The notes beneath the pieces were generated by a model. The model saw only the letters and a list, made by a program, of their open reading frames with translations. It ran no database searches and was not told the origin of the DNA. A program made the position numbers and the translations under genes. This document shows, one piece after another, positions 36,098 through 45,027 of a DNA stretch of 64,000 nucleotides. Position 1 is the stretch's first letter; every line of letters starts with the position of its first letter. The stretch comes from an uncultured Bacteroidales bacterium (GTDB lineage: Bacteria; Bacteroidota; Bacteroidia; Bacteroidales; Bacteroidaceae): NCBI GenBank assembly GCA_902779165.1, contig CACZAN010000024.1, forward strand, positions 1 to 64,000, given 5' to 3'.

Positions 36098-36844
36098 ATG
36101 AAACGCATCTGTATATACCTCGCAGCCCTGCTGCTCACACTTCCTGCTTTGGCCGACGAGAAAGCTCTCGCTGATTCCGCCTATGCGCATGAAGATTTCA
36201 CCAAGGCAGCTCAAATCTACACCCAGCTCCTCGACTCCTGCGGCAGCAGTGCACAGCTCTACTATAACCTCGGCAACTGCTACTATCGCCAGGACTCCAT
36301 CGCCCGAGCCATCCTCTGCTACGAACGTGCCCGTCTGCTCGACCCCGCTGACGATGATGTGCGCATGAATCTCGAGATGGCGAGGGCAAAGACCGTCGAC
36401 CGCGTCATGCCCGTCAACGAGATGTTCTTCGTCGCCCTCTTCCACCGCCTGGTGCTCTCGCTGAGCCTTCAGACCTGGGCTTGGTTGGGTCTGCTGACTT
36501 TTCTGCTGATGCTCTGCGCCATCGCAGCCTACTTCTTCCTCCCCACTTTGGCGGGAAAGAAGGCTGGCTTCACGGTGGCCGTCATCGCGCTGCTTGTCTG
36601 CGTCTTTGCAAACCTTGCCGCCTATCAGCAACTCCATCAACTGGAGAACCGCACGAGTGCAGTTATCATGTCTTCCTCCGTGGTCGTCAAGAGCACGCCC
36701 AGCCAAACCGGCACAGACCTCTTTATATTACATGAGGGCACGCGCGTGGAAATCGACGACAACTCCATGAAGGAGTGGGTGGAAATTCAGATGAACGACG
36801 GCAAACAAGGTTGGATTCGTCGTGCAGATATCGAAGTGATTTAG
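36098..36844 (+). CDS. batE: BatE, TPR and SH3-like protein
   Basis: A 248-residue protein. Signal peptide (MKRICIYLAALLLTLPALA), TPR repeats (AQIYTQLLDSCGSSAQLYYNLGN; AILCYERARLLDPADDDV), two membrane helices (about 128-148 and 157-174) and a C-terminal bacterial SH3 domain (VKSTPSQTGTDLFILHEGTR, ending GWIRRADIEVI). It starts 4 bp after batD, ending the Bat gene set. Confidence 0.92.
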   Translation: MKRICIYLAALLLTLPALADEKALADSAYAHEDFTKAAQIYTQLLDSCGSSAQLYYNLGNCYYRQDSIARAILCYERARLLDPADDDVRMNLEMARAKTVDRVMPVNEMFFVALFHRLVLSLSLQTWAWLGLLTFLLMLCAIAAYFFLPTLAGKKAGFTVAVIALLVCVFANLAAYQQLHQLENRTSAVIMSSSVVVKSTPSQTGTDLFILHEGTRVEIDDNSMKEWVEIQMNDGKQGWIRRADIEVI

Positions 36845-36874
36845 AATGTGGTAACTTCCCCATAGACCAGATCG

Positions 36875-37579
36875 ATGGAAGAACTGATTCATACCGACCA
36901 ACAACTGTTCTTGGCCCTCAACGGCAGCGACAGCGTGTGGCTTGACCATTGTTTCCTGACCATCACGCGAACTGGTACCTGGATTCCACTCATTCTTGTT
37001 CTGCTCTATATCCTGCTGAAGAATCGTCCCTGGCGCGAGGTGTTGCTCGTCGTAGCCAGCCTTGCCCTCGTCATCTTCCTGGCCGACCGCTTTTCCAGCG
37101 GATTCTGTAAACCTTTCTTCCATCGTTTCCGCCCCAGCCACGAGCCAGCGCTGGAAGGCTATGTGGACTTGGTCGGTGACTTGCGGGGAGGGCTCTACGG
37201 CTTCATCAGTAGCCACGCCGCCAATACCTTTGGTGCCTGGGCCTTCCTCTCGCTCTATTTCCGCCGCACGGCGATGAATTGGACGCTGTTCCTCTGGGCT
37301 TGTCTCAGCAGTTTCTCTCGGATTTACCTCGGTCTGCATTTCCCCGGCGACATCCTTTGCGGCGCCCTCTGGGGAATCTTCTGCGGAGCCGTCTGCTTTG
37401 GCCTGATGAGGGGATTTGCCGTGTGGAAACAGATTCCTTTCTATGACTATGGGGCGACAGCACCTACGCTCTTGGGTTACTACTCCAACCCTGATGGTTT
37501 TGAGCGCAAAGATTACCTTATCTTTGCGGCTACTTTTGGGCTTACGTTGCTTTTTGTAGCGATTTATGCGCTTCTTTAG
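36875..37579 (+). CDS. PAP2-family phosphatase
   Basis: A 234-residue integral membrane phosphatase. The three PAP2 motifs are KPFFHRFRP (79-87), SSHA (112-115) and SRIYLGLHFPGD (148-159). About five membrane helices are expected. Substrate may be undecaprenyl pyrophosphate, phosphatidate or phosphatidylglycerophosphate. The ~55 residues after the last motif form a loop and a final helix. It lies 30 bp after batE and may be part of the same transcript. Confidence 0.9.
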   Translation: MEELIHTDQQLFLALNGSDSVWLDHCFLTITRTGTWIPLILVLLYILLKNRPWREVLLVVASLALVIFLADRFSSGFCKPFFHRFRPSHEPALEGYVDLVGDLRGGLYGFISSHAANTFGAWAFLSLYFRRTAMNWTLFLWACLSSFSRIYLGLHFPGDILCGALWGIFCGAVCFGLMRGFAVWKQIPFYDYGATAPTLLGYYSNPDGFERKDYLIFAATFGLTLLFVAIYALL

Positions 37580-37608
37580 GCCGAAATCGAAAGTTTTTTG
37601 CTCTTAAG

Positions 37609-37640
37609 TTTTGCCCTTAACAATTAAATTGTTACTTTTG
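37609..37640 (+). promoter_or_regulatory. Promoter of ileS
   Basis: TTTTG (37609-37613) and TACTTTTG (37633-37640), 19 bp apart; 63 bp before the ileS ATG. Confidence 0.8.
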
Positions 37641-37703
37641 CGCCGTTTTTTGGGTAAGATATAACATCTGGCCCCTCTGAATTATACAAAAATTACAAAA
37701 AAT

Positions 37704-40700
37704 ATGACTACAAAGTTTCCTGAACACAGTCGCCTCAATCTGACAGAGGTGAACCATGAAGTACTCAAGCTTTGGGAACAGGAAGACCTGTTCCATCGCA
37801 GCATCTCTGAACGCGAGGGATGCCCCTCTTTCGTATTCTTCGAAGGCCCCCCATCCGCTAATGGTCATCCAGGTATCCATCACGTGCTCGCACGTTCCAT
37901 TAAGGATACTTTCTGCCGTTTCAAGACGATGAAGGGCTTTCAGGTTCACCGCAAGGCAGGCTGGGATACTCATGGACTTCCCGTGGAGCTGGGTGTGGAG
38001 AAGGAACTTGGTATCACCAAGGAAGATATCGGTAAGACCATCTCTATCGATGACTACAACCGCAAGTGCCGGCAGAACGTGATGATGTTCACTCAGGAGT
38101 GGGAAGACCTCAGCAGCCGTATGGGATACTGGGTTGATATGGAGCATCCTTACATCACCTACGATAACAAATACATCGAGACGCTCTGGTGGCTGTTGAA
38201 GCAACTCTACCAGAAGGGACTGCTCTATAAGGGCTACACCATCCAGCCCTACAGCCCCGCCGCCGGCACCGGTCTCTCTTCTCATGAGCTGAACCAGCCC
38301 GGCTGCTATCGCGACGTGAAGGACACCACTGTTACAGCACAATTCAAAGTCATTTCTCCCGTCAGTAGTGTGTTCGGCAGCTCCGTTGCCGAAAGCTCCC
38401 TCCCAGTCTACATCCTCGCTTGGACCACCACGCCATGGACGTTGCCTTCGAACACCGCCCTCTGCGTTGGCCCGAAGATTGAGTATATGGCCGTGAAGGG
38501 TCAGAATCCTTATTCCAAGGAAGAAGCCATTTATATCATCGCCAAGTCCCGCAAGGATGTGTACTTCCCGACTCCGAAGGAAGAGGGCGTGCCCGCTCCT
38601 GAGGTGCTTGGAGAATGCCTGGGTTCAGACCTCCTCGGTCTCCACTACGAGCAGCTCTTCCCCTGGGTGAAGCCCTGCGCTCTTGAGAACGGCAAGGCTG
38701 TAGACAAGTCGGCAGATGCCTTCCGCGTCATCCCCGGCGACTATGTTACCACAGAAGACGGTACTGGTATCGTGCATATCGCACCCACTTTTGGTGCCGA
38801 CGATGCCAAGGTGGCTAAGGATGCCGGCATCCCCTCGCTCTTTGTCATCGATAAGGCAGGCGACACCCGTCCTATGGTGGACTTCACGGGTAAGTATTTC
38901 GTGAAGGAAGATATGGATGAGGCATTTGTTCAGACCTGCGTCAATGACAGCTACTGGCACCACGCCGGCGACTTCGTGAAGAATGCCTACGACCCCAAGT
39001 ATGCCGACCTCGATGAGAAAGCACTGTCGAAGACCGAAGACCTCAACATTGTACTTTGCATGGAGATGAAGCAGGAGGGAACGGCCTTCAAAATCGAGAA
39101 GCATATTCATAACTATCCCCACTGCTGGCGTACCGACAAGCCCGTCCTTTATTATCCTCTCGACAGCTGGTTCATCCGCAGTACCGCTGCCAAGGAGCGC
39201 ATGATGGAACTCAACAAGACAATTCTCTGGAAGCCCGAGTCAACAGGTACGGGACGTTTCGGCAAGTGGCTCGAGAACCTCAATGACTGGAACCTCAGCC
39301 GTAGTCGCTATTGGGGCACTCCGCTGCCCATTTGGCGCAATCGCGACACACGCGAGGAAATCTGTATCGGATCCGTCGAAGAGCTTTATAATGAGATAGA
39401 GAAAGCAGTGCGTGCCGGCGTGATGGCCTACAATCCGCTGAAGGACAAGGGCTTCGTACCCGGCGATATGTCGCAGGAGAACTACGACCGTATAGACCTC
39501 CACCGTCCCTACGTCGATGAAATCATCCTTGTAGGTGAGAGCGGACAGCCCCTGCGTCGCGAACTCGACCTCATCGACGTATGGTTCGATAGCGGCGCTA
39601 TGCCTTATGCCCAGATTCACTATCCCTTCGAGAACAAGGAGGCGTTGGACAACCGCATCGTCTATCCTGCTGATTTCATTGCCGAAGGTGTCGACCAGAC
39701 GCGTGGCTGGTTCTTCACACTCCACGCTATTGCTACGATGGTCTTCGACAGCGTTTCTTATAAGGCTGTGATTTCCAATGGTCTCGTCCTTGACAAGAAC
39801 GGTCTCAAGATGTCCAAGCGCTTGGGCAATGCTATCAATCCTTTCGACAATATCGAGAAGTTCGGCAGCGATGCCGTCCGCTGGTACATGATTACCAACT
39901 CCCAGCCGTGGGATAACCTCAAGTACGACGAGGCAGGTGTGGCCGAGGTGCAGCGCTCGTTCTTCGGCAAGCTGTTCCAGACCTATAGCTTCCTCGCCAT
40001 GTACGCCAACGTCGACGGCTGGCACTTCGAGGAGAACGATGTACCGATGAGCGACCGCCCGGAGATGGATCGCTGGATACTCTCGGAACTGAACTCCCTC
40101 ATCCGCGATGTGGAGGCTTGCTATGAGGACTACGAGCCCACCCGCGCTGGACGTCTCATCCAGACCTTCGTCATCGACCACGTCTCCAACTGGTTTGTGC
40201 GCCTTTCCCGTGCCCGCTTCTGGGCTGGAGGCATGAGTATCGATAAGCTCTCAGCCTACCAGACGCTCTTCACCTGCCTGGAGACCGTAAGCCGACTGAT
40301 GGCACCCATCGCACCCTTCTATGCCGACCTCCTCTATCGCGACCTTCATAGTGTGCTCGGCGGTTCTGCCGCTGAGGCTCCTGCCTCTGTTCATCTCGCC
40401 ACCTTCCCCGTGGCCGACATCGCAAAGATTGACAAGGAACAGGAATCGCGCATGGAACTCGCTCAGCAGATTACCTCCATGGTCCACTCCCTGCGCAAGA
40501 AGGAACAAATCATTGTTCGTCAGCCTCTTGCACGCATCGCCATTCCTGCTATCGACCGCGAACAGCAGCTACGTATCGAGGCCGTGAAGCAGCTCATCCT
40601 TGATGAGGTCAATGTCAAGGCGTTGGAGTTTGTGGAAGGTGCAGGACTGTTGACGAAGAAGGTGAAGTGCAACTTCCGCACGATGGGTAAGAAGTTCGGC

Positions 40701-41177
40701 AAGCTGATGAAGGACGTCAACGCCGCCGTTACAGCTCTCTCTCAGGAACAGATTGCCGAACTCGAGACGGGCCATCTCGCTCTCACCCTGTCCACGGGCG
40801 ATGCCATCACGGTGGATCTTGAGGATGTTGAGATATTCTCAGAAGATATTCCCGGATGGACCGTGGCCAACGAAGGCTCGCTTACCGTAGCCCTCGACAT
40901 CACTATCACCGATGAACTGCGCAACGAGGGCGTGGCCCGCGAACTTGTCAAGCGCATTCAGGCCTTCCGCAAGGAGAGTGGATTCGAAATCACCGACCAC
41001 ATTCGTGTACAACTCACACATACCATCGAAACAGACCAGGCTGTTGCTGCCTTCGGAGCATACATCTCCAAGCAGGTGCAGGCCGACGAACTGACGATTG
41101 TCGATACCCTCGATGGCGCCGCGGAGCTCGACCTCGACGGACTGAAAGTGAACATACTTATCCAGAAACAAAACTAA
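37704..41177 (+). CDS. ileS: Isoleucyl-tRNA synthetase
   Basis: Charges tRNA-Ile. The 1157-residue class I enzyme has the HIGH-type signature in PSANGHPGIHHVLARS (about 51-66), an editing domain (AWTTTPWTLPSNTALCVG), WFDSGAMPYAQ and the KMSKR loop (about 702). The C-terminal anticodon-binding part and a further domain (DELRNEGVARELVKRIQAFRK) fit the longer clade that includes Bacteroidetes and eukaryotic cytosolic enzymes. It has its own promoter, and the dksA-like gene follows at 12 bp. Confidence 0.97.
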   Translation: MTTKFPEHSRLNLTEVNHEVLKLWEQEDLFHRSISEREGCPSFVFFEGPPSANGHPGIHHVLARSIKDTFCRFKTMKGFQVHRKAGWDTHGLPVELGVEKELGITKEDIGKTISIDDYNRKCRQNVMMFTQEWEDLSSRMGYWVDMEHPYITYDNKYIETLWWLLKQLYQKGLLYKGYTIQPYSPAAGTGLSSHELNQPGCYRDVKDTTVTAQFKVISPVSSVFGSSVAESSLPVYILAWTTTPWTLPSNTALCVGPKIEYMAVKGQNPYSKEEAIYIIAKSRKDVYFPTPKEEGVPAPEVLGECLGSDLLGLHYEQLFPWVKPCALENGKAVDKSADAFRVIPGDYVTTEDGTGIVHIAPTFGADDAKVAKDAGIPSLFVIDKAGDTRPMVDFTGKYFVKEDMDEAFVQTCVNDSYWHHAGDFVKNAYDPKYADLDEKALSKTEDLNIVLCMEMKQEGTAFKIEKHIHNYPHCWRTDKPVLYYPLDSWFIRSTAAKERMMELNKTILWKPESTGTGRFGKWLENLNDWNLSRSRYWGTPLPIWRNRDTREEICIGSVEELYNEIEKAVRAGVMAYNPLKDKGFVPGDMSQENYDRIDLHRPYVDEIILVGESGQPLRRELDLIDVWFDSGAMPYAQIHYPFENKEALDNRIVYPADFIAEGVDQTRGWFFTLHAIATMVFDSVSYKAVISNGLVLDKNGLKMSKRLGNAINPFDNIEKFGSDAVRWYMITNSQPWDNLKYDEAGVAEVQRSFFGKLFQTYSFLAMYANVDGWHFEENDVPMSDRPEMDRWILSELNSLIRDVEACYEDYEPTRAGRLIQTFVIDHVSNWFVRLSRARFWAGGMSIDKLSAYQTLFTCLETVSRLMAPIAPFYADLLYRDLHSVLGGSAAEAPASVHLATFPVADIAKIDKEQESRMELAQQITSMVHSLRKKEQIIVRQPLARIAIPAIDREQQLRIEAVKQLILDEVNVKALEFVEGAGLLTKKVKCNFRTMGKKFGKLMKDVNAAVTALSQEQIAELETGHLALTLSTGDAITVDLEDVEIFSEDIPGWTVANEGSLTVALDITITDELRNEGVARELVKRIQAFRKESGFEITDHIRVQLTHTIETDQAVAAFGAYISKQVQADELTIVDTLDGAAELDLDGLKVNILIQKQN

Positions 41178-41189
41178 TGTAAAACCTAT

Positions 41190-41576
41190 ATGGCAGAGAA
41201 AACACGTTATAGCGACGCTGAACTCGAGGAGTTCCGCGAGTTGATAGAAGAGAAACTGAAGGTCGCTCAAGAAGACTACGACCATACCATGGACGCAGTC
41301 ATGAACCGCGACAGCAACGAGACTGATGACACCGCTCCCACCTACCACGCCCTCGAGGAGGGTAGCGAGGTGCAGTCCAAGGAACAACTTATGGCTATGG
41401 CGCAGCGCCAGCTGAAGTTCGTGCAGGGACTGAAGGCCGCCCTCGTTCGCATCGAGAACAAAACTTATGGCATCTGTCGCGAGACCGGAAAGCTGATTCC
41501 CAAGGAGCGTCTGCGTGCTGTGCCCCATGCCACCCTCAGCATCGAGGTCAAGAAGGACCGCAACCGCCACGCATAA
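41190..41576 (+). CDS. TraR/DksA-family protein lacking most zinc cysteines
   Basis: A 128-residue DksA-like regulator with an N-terminal coiled-coil region (ELEEFRELIEEKLKVAQED) and the C-terminal YGICRETGKLIPKERLRAVP segment. Only one Cys remains of the classical four-Cys zinc finger; others are replaced, as in several Bacteroidetes relatives. DksA-type proteins enter the RNA polymerase secondary channel. It lies between ileS and lspA with very short gaps. Confidence 0.88.
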   Translation: MAEKTRYSDAELEEFRELIEEKLKVAQEDYDHTMDAVMNRDSNETDDTAPTYHALEEGSEVQSKEQLMAMAQRQLKFVQGLKAALVRIENKTYGICRETGKLIPKERLRAVPHATLSIEVKKDRNRHA

Positions 41577-41585
41577 CTCGTGCTC

Positions 41586-42251
41586 ATGACAGATAAACGC
41601 AGACGACAAGCACAGGCAGCAACGGTCATTCTCATCTTCCTGGGCTTCCTCATCATAGACCAGGTCTCCAAGGTATGGGTGAAGACCCACATGACGTTGC
41701 ACGAGAGCATTCTCATCACCGACTGGTTCCGCATCACCTTCATCGAGAACAACGGCATGGCCTTCGGATGGGCATTCATCACCAAGACCCTGCTGACGCT
41801 TTTCAGAGTGGTGGCAACGGTGGCTGTCGGGTGGTACATCGTGCGGCTCATCCGCCGCGGCGTGCACTGGGGCTTCCTCACTTGTTTGGCATTTATCATG
41901 ACAGGGGCTGCCGGCAACATCATCGATTGCATTTTCTACGGACAGATATTCAGTGAGTCCACCCTCTACGAAACCTCGCACCTGGTGCCTTTGGGTGAGG
42001 GCTATGCCTCCTGGCTCAACGGTCGCGTCGTCGACATGCTTTATTTCCCCCTCTGCCACTGGACGTGGCCCGAGTGGGTGCCTTTAGTGGGCGGGCAGCC
42101 CTACACCTTCTTCAGCTATATATTCAATGTGGCTGATGCCTGCATCTCCTGCGGGGTCATTGCCCTGTTGCTATTCTTCCGCCACACGCTTAGTCGAGAG
42201 TTGCCAGACGATGTCAAGAGTGGCGAATCTCCAGCTGAAGACCCTTCATGA
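41586..42251 (+). CDS. lspA: Lipoprotein signal peptidase (signal peptidase II)
   Basis: Cleaves the signal peptide from prolipoproteins in the inner membrane. The 221-residue aspartyl protease has four membrane helices, ENNGMAFGWAF, the catalytic-Asp segment GAAGNIIDCIFYG and the second Asp in GRVVDMLYFP, followed by FNVADACISCG. The start at 41586 gives MTDKRRRQ; a GTG at 41580 is in frame. Relatives are near 160-200 residues; the extra length is in the loop before VVDML and at the C-terminus, typical of Bacteroidetes. Confidence 0.94.
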   Translation: MTDKRRRQAQAATVILIFLGFLIIDQVSKVWVKTHMTLHESILITDWFRITFIENNGMAFGWAFITKTLLTLFRVVATVAVGWYIVRLIRRGVHWGFLTCLAFIMTGAAGNIIDCIFYGQIFSESTLYETSHLVPLGEGYASWLNGRVVDMLYFPLCHWTWPEWVPLVGGQPYTFFSYIFNVADACISCGVIALLLFFRHTLSRELPDDVKSGESPAEDPS

Positions 42252-42270
42252 TCATTCCCCCTGAACTGCA

Positions 42271-43257
42271 ATGAGAAACCTGAAGTCCATAGCAGTCCTG
42301 TGCATCGTGGCGGTGCTTGTGTCCTGCAAGCCCCCCTTGCCCGACGGTGTGCTCTCTGAAAGCAAAATGGAGCGCGTGCTCTATGATTTCCATCTCTCGC
42401 AGGGGATGGTGGAGTATGCACCGCGCGCAGAGGGACAGGACTATGACGCAGTGCGCTTTGAACTTCAGCAGGCCGTGTTCCGCAAGCATGGTATCACGCA
42501 GGAAGACTTCGACCGATCCATGTCCTATTATCTCAGCGACATGGATCATCTGGCAAAAATGTACAAGCGGGTTGCCGACCGCTTGGAGCGCGATGCCGAG
42601 GCACTGGGTGTAGCCGCAGGACCGCGCGATGCCTATGCCGCACTGACCGCTGAAGGCGACACTGCCAACGTTTGGGCCGACCGCCGCATCTTTGTCGTCC
42701 GCAACGCCCAGCAGTCCAACTTCCAGATGTGGAAACTGCCCTGTGACTCCACGTGGCTGCCCGGCGACGACCTGTTGTGGCGCTTCGAACTCAAGCAGAT
42801 TACACAGTCTTATGGTCCTGGCGACCTCTTCGCAGACCTCGTTATCTACTTCACCAACGACTCCGTCGTCAGCCGCCTCGTCAGCGTGGGCGACAAGAAG
42901 GATGTCGAGCTGCGCATCGACAACCCTGACAGATTGTTGCCGCGTTCCGTCAGCGGACACCTCTTCACTCCTGTAGAAACCGACCCTACACGTGCACGCA
43001 TGTACGTGATATATGCACCCGCGCTTATACGTTTTCATAAGGAGCAATCCGATCTCGCTGCCGACAGCCTTGCTGCCGACAGCCTCCTGGCCGATTCCCT
43101 CCGGTTCCGCACCGATACCCTACAGCAGCGACTCACACCTGAGCAGCGTCGCGAGCGTCAGGACGTAGAGCGCACTATTGATGTCGTGCGCGAGAAACCA
43201 TATCAGGCACCGCGTAGGGGAGGGAAGAAGCGTTTCACCCAGCCACGCCGCCGATAA
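42271..43257 (+). CDS. DUF4296-domain lipoprotein
   Basis: A 328-residue lipoprotein: MRNLKSIAVLCIVAVLVSCK has the lipidated Cys at 19. The DUF4296 region follows (PDGVLSESKMERVLYDFHLS, then RKHGITQEDFDRSMSYYLSD). The second half has no known domain and ends with an Ala/Asp/Ser/Leu repeat (ADSLAADSLLADSL, about 262-275) and a basic tail. Placement after lspA suggests co-expression with lipoprotein processing, though that is only context. Confidence 0.85.
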   Translation: MRNLKSIAVLCIVAVLVSCKPPLPDGVLSESKMERVLYDFHLSQGMVEYAPRAEGQDYDAVRFELQQAVFRKHGITQEDFDRSMSYYLSDMDHLAKMYKRVADRLERDAEALGVAAGPRDAYAALTAEGDTANVWADRRIFVVRNAQQSNFQMWKLPCDSTWLPGDDLLWRFELKQITQSYGPGDLFADLVIYFTNDSVVSRLVSVGDKKDVELRIDNPDRLLPRSVSGHLFTPVETDPTRARMYVIYAPALIRFHKEQSDLAADSLAADSLLADSLRFRTDTLQQRLTPEQRRERQDVERTIDVVREKPYQAPRRGGKKRFTQPRRR

Positions 43258-43260
43258 GAA

Positions 43261-43295
43261 CATGCCTCTACGCTGATAACGCCATGCCTCTACGC
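43261..43295. repeat. 22-bp-period direct repeat (1.6 copies)
   Basis: CATGCCTCTACGC is at 43261 and again at 43283, exactly 22 bp apart. The second copy supplies the ATG of the small ORF that follows. Confidence 0.7.
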
Positions 43296-43508
43296 GCCTA
43301 CCACCGCCTCATACTCCCCGACGGCACCACCCAATCCCTCTCCGTAGTCCGCTTCGACGATGCGGGCCGCTATCTCAGCCATCACCCTTTATCGGGCGAA
43401 GAACCCTTCGTGGAATGGGTGGGAGGATCGCTCGATTTGCGAACAGACATCACTTCTTTCCCTCCGGTAACTCCTATCGATGATTTATATCAAGAAAAAA
43501 AGCCCTGA
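43284..43508 (+). CDS. Small conserved-looking protein, function unknown
   Basis: A 74-residue protein beginning MPLRAYHRLILPDGTT, with FDDAGRYLSHHPLSGEEPFV and VEWVGGSLDLR. The balanced composition and motif-like HHPLSGEEPF suggest a real gene and it resembles small Bacteroidetes hypotheticals. It follows the DUF4296 lipoprotein by 26 bp. No domain is assigned. The start codon lies in a 22-bp-period repeat. Confidence 0.72.
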   Translation: MPLRAYHRLILPDGTTQSLSVVRFDDAGRYLSHHPLSGEEPFVEWVGGSLDLRTDITSFPPVTPIDDLYQEKKP

Positions 43509-43582
43509 AAAGGCCATTTAGACCTAAAAACCGAAGAAAAGAGCAAAAAAATGCGGTTTAGAGCAAAAAAACTTGAGAAATG

Positions 43583-43614
43583 TTTTGTTCGTATATAAAA
43601 AACGCCTACTTTTG
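43583..43614 (+). promoter_or_regulatory. Promoter of galE
   Basis: TTTTG (43583-43587) and TACTTTTG (43607-43614), 19 bp apart; the ATG at 43650 is 36 bp further on. Confidence 0.8.
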
Positions 43615-43649
43615 TCTTGTCAAACAAGAAAAAACACCAAATAACGCAT

Positions 43650-44684
43650 ATGAAAGAGACTATATTGGTCACAGGTGGCACCGGTTTCATTGGCTCGCAC
43701 ACCACCGTTGAACTCCAAAATGCAGGTTACGATGTTGTCATCGTTGACAATCTTTCCAACTCCCGCGCCGACGTTATCGACGGAATCGAGAAAATCACCG
43801 GCATTCGCCCCGCCTTCGAAGAAGTAGACCTTCGTGACTACGATGCTACAGAGGCCGTCTTCAAGAAGTATCCCAAAATCAGCGGCATCATCCACTTCGC
43901 TGCATCCAAGGCCGTAGGAGAGAGTGTGCAGAAACCGCTCCTCTACTACCGCAACAATATCGTCTCGCTCATCAACCTTCTGGAGCTGATGCCTAAATAC
44001 AATGTCAAGGGCATCATATTCTCCTCCAGTTGCACCGTCTACGGTCAGCCTGATCAACTGCCAGCCACAGAGGAAACGCCGATAAAGAAGGCAGAATCAC
44101 CCTACGGCAACACCAAGCAGATTAACGAGGAAATAATTCAGGACACCGTAGCCAGCGGCTCGCCCATCAAGGCCATTCTCCTGCGCTATTTCAACCCCAT
44201 TGGTTCCCATCCCTCCGCCATTATTGGTGAGATGCCCAACGGCGTTCCCCAGAACCTCATCCCCTTCCTCACGCAGACAGCCATCGGCATCCGCGAGAAA
44301 CTCAGCGTCTTCGGTGACGACTACGACACCCCCGACGGCTCCTGTATTCGCGACTACATCTATGTCGTCGACCTCGCCAAAGCTCACGTGTGCGCTATGA
44401 CACGTATCATGGAAGACAAAATCGAGGAACCCGTAGAAGTCTATAACATCGGAACAGGCAAGGGTACCTCCGTGCTCGAACTCATCCATGGGTTCGAAAA
44501 AGCCACCGGCGTGAAACTCAACTACCAGATCGTAGGCCGTCGTGCAGGCGATATTGAGAAGGTGTGGGGCAACGTCGACAAGGCAAACCGCGTTCTCGGC
44601 TGGAAAGCCGACACTCCTCTCGAAGACGTGCTCGCCTCTGCGTGGAAGTGGCAATGCGCCCTCCGCGAACGAGGCATCATGTAA
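43650..44684 (+). CDS. galE: UDP-glucose 4-epimerase
   Basis: Interconverts UDP-glucose and UDP-galactose. The 344-residue short-chain dehydrogenase has the NAD-binding TGGTGFIGSH (8-17), DNLSNS, HFAASKAVGES, SSSCTVYG and the catalytic YxxxK in SPYGNTK. RYFNPIGSHPS and DGSCIRDYIYVVDLA complete the family pattern. The start at 43650 (MKETILVTGG) is chosen because the earlier in-frame ATG lies only a few bases after the promoter box. Three small hairpins follow the stop. Confidence 0.96.
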   Translation: MKETILVTGGTGFIGSHTTVELQNAGYDVVIVDNLSNSRADVIDGIEKITGIRPAFEEVDLRDYDATEAVFKKYPKISGIIHFAASKAVGESVQKPLLYYRNNIVSLINLLELMPKYNVKGIIFSSSCTVYGQPDQLPATEETPIKKAESPYGNTKQINEEIIQDTVASGSPIKAILLRYFNPIGSHPSAIIGEMPNGVPQNLIPFLTQTAIGIREKLSVFGDDYDTPDGSCIRDYIYVVDLAKAHVCAMTRIMEDKIEEPVEVYNIGTGKGTSVLELIHGFEKATGVKLNYQIVGRRAGDIEKVWGNVDKANRVLGWKADTPLEDVLASAWKWQCALRERGIM

Positions 44685-44689
44685 ATATA

Positions 44690-44761
44690 AAAGGCAATAT
44701 CCTTTATCCCCTTTCGTGAGAAAGGTCGCATCAGAAAAATGCCAGGTAGTCGCTGACTACC
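44690..44761 (+). terminator. Three consecutive hairpins after galE
   Basis: AAAGG-CAATAT-CCTTT, CTTTC-GTGA-GAAAG and GGTAGTC-GCT-GACTACC (44745-44761) follow one another. None has a strong U tract. They may end or protect the galE transcript. The rest of the 343-bp gap to 45027 shows nothing coding. Confidence 0.45.
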
Positions 44762-45027
44762 AATAGGCTGACTGATTCAATCTCTGATTTTTGTGGTTCT
44801 TCCCATTATGCACCCAGAGCCACTTCGACGGGCCCCTTCCACGGCCATGCGTGAGCAAATACTGCTGGAATACCCGCCATCTTATAGTCCTTTCACTGTG
44901 GACTCTGAGGTAGCATATTGTCGTGTTTTATTTTGTGTTTGTGTTGTGGCTGTTCTCCGACGTGAGTTGGGGGGCAGTCTTTTTTCTCCAGAATCCTTTT
45001 TTTGAATCATCTAAATATAACCTAATT

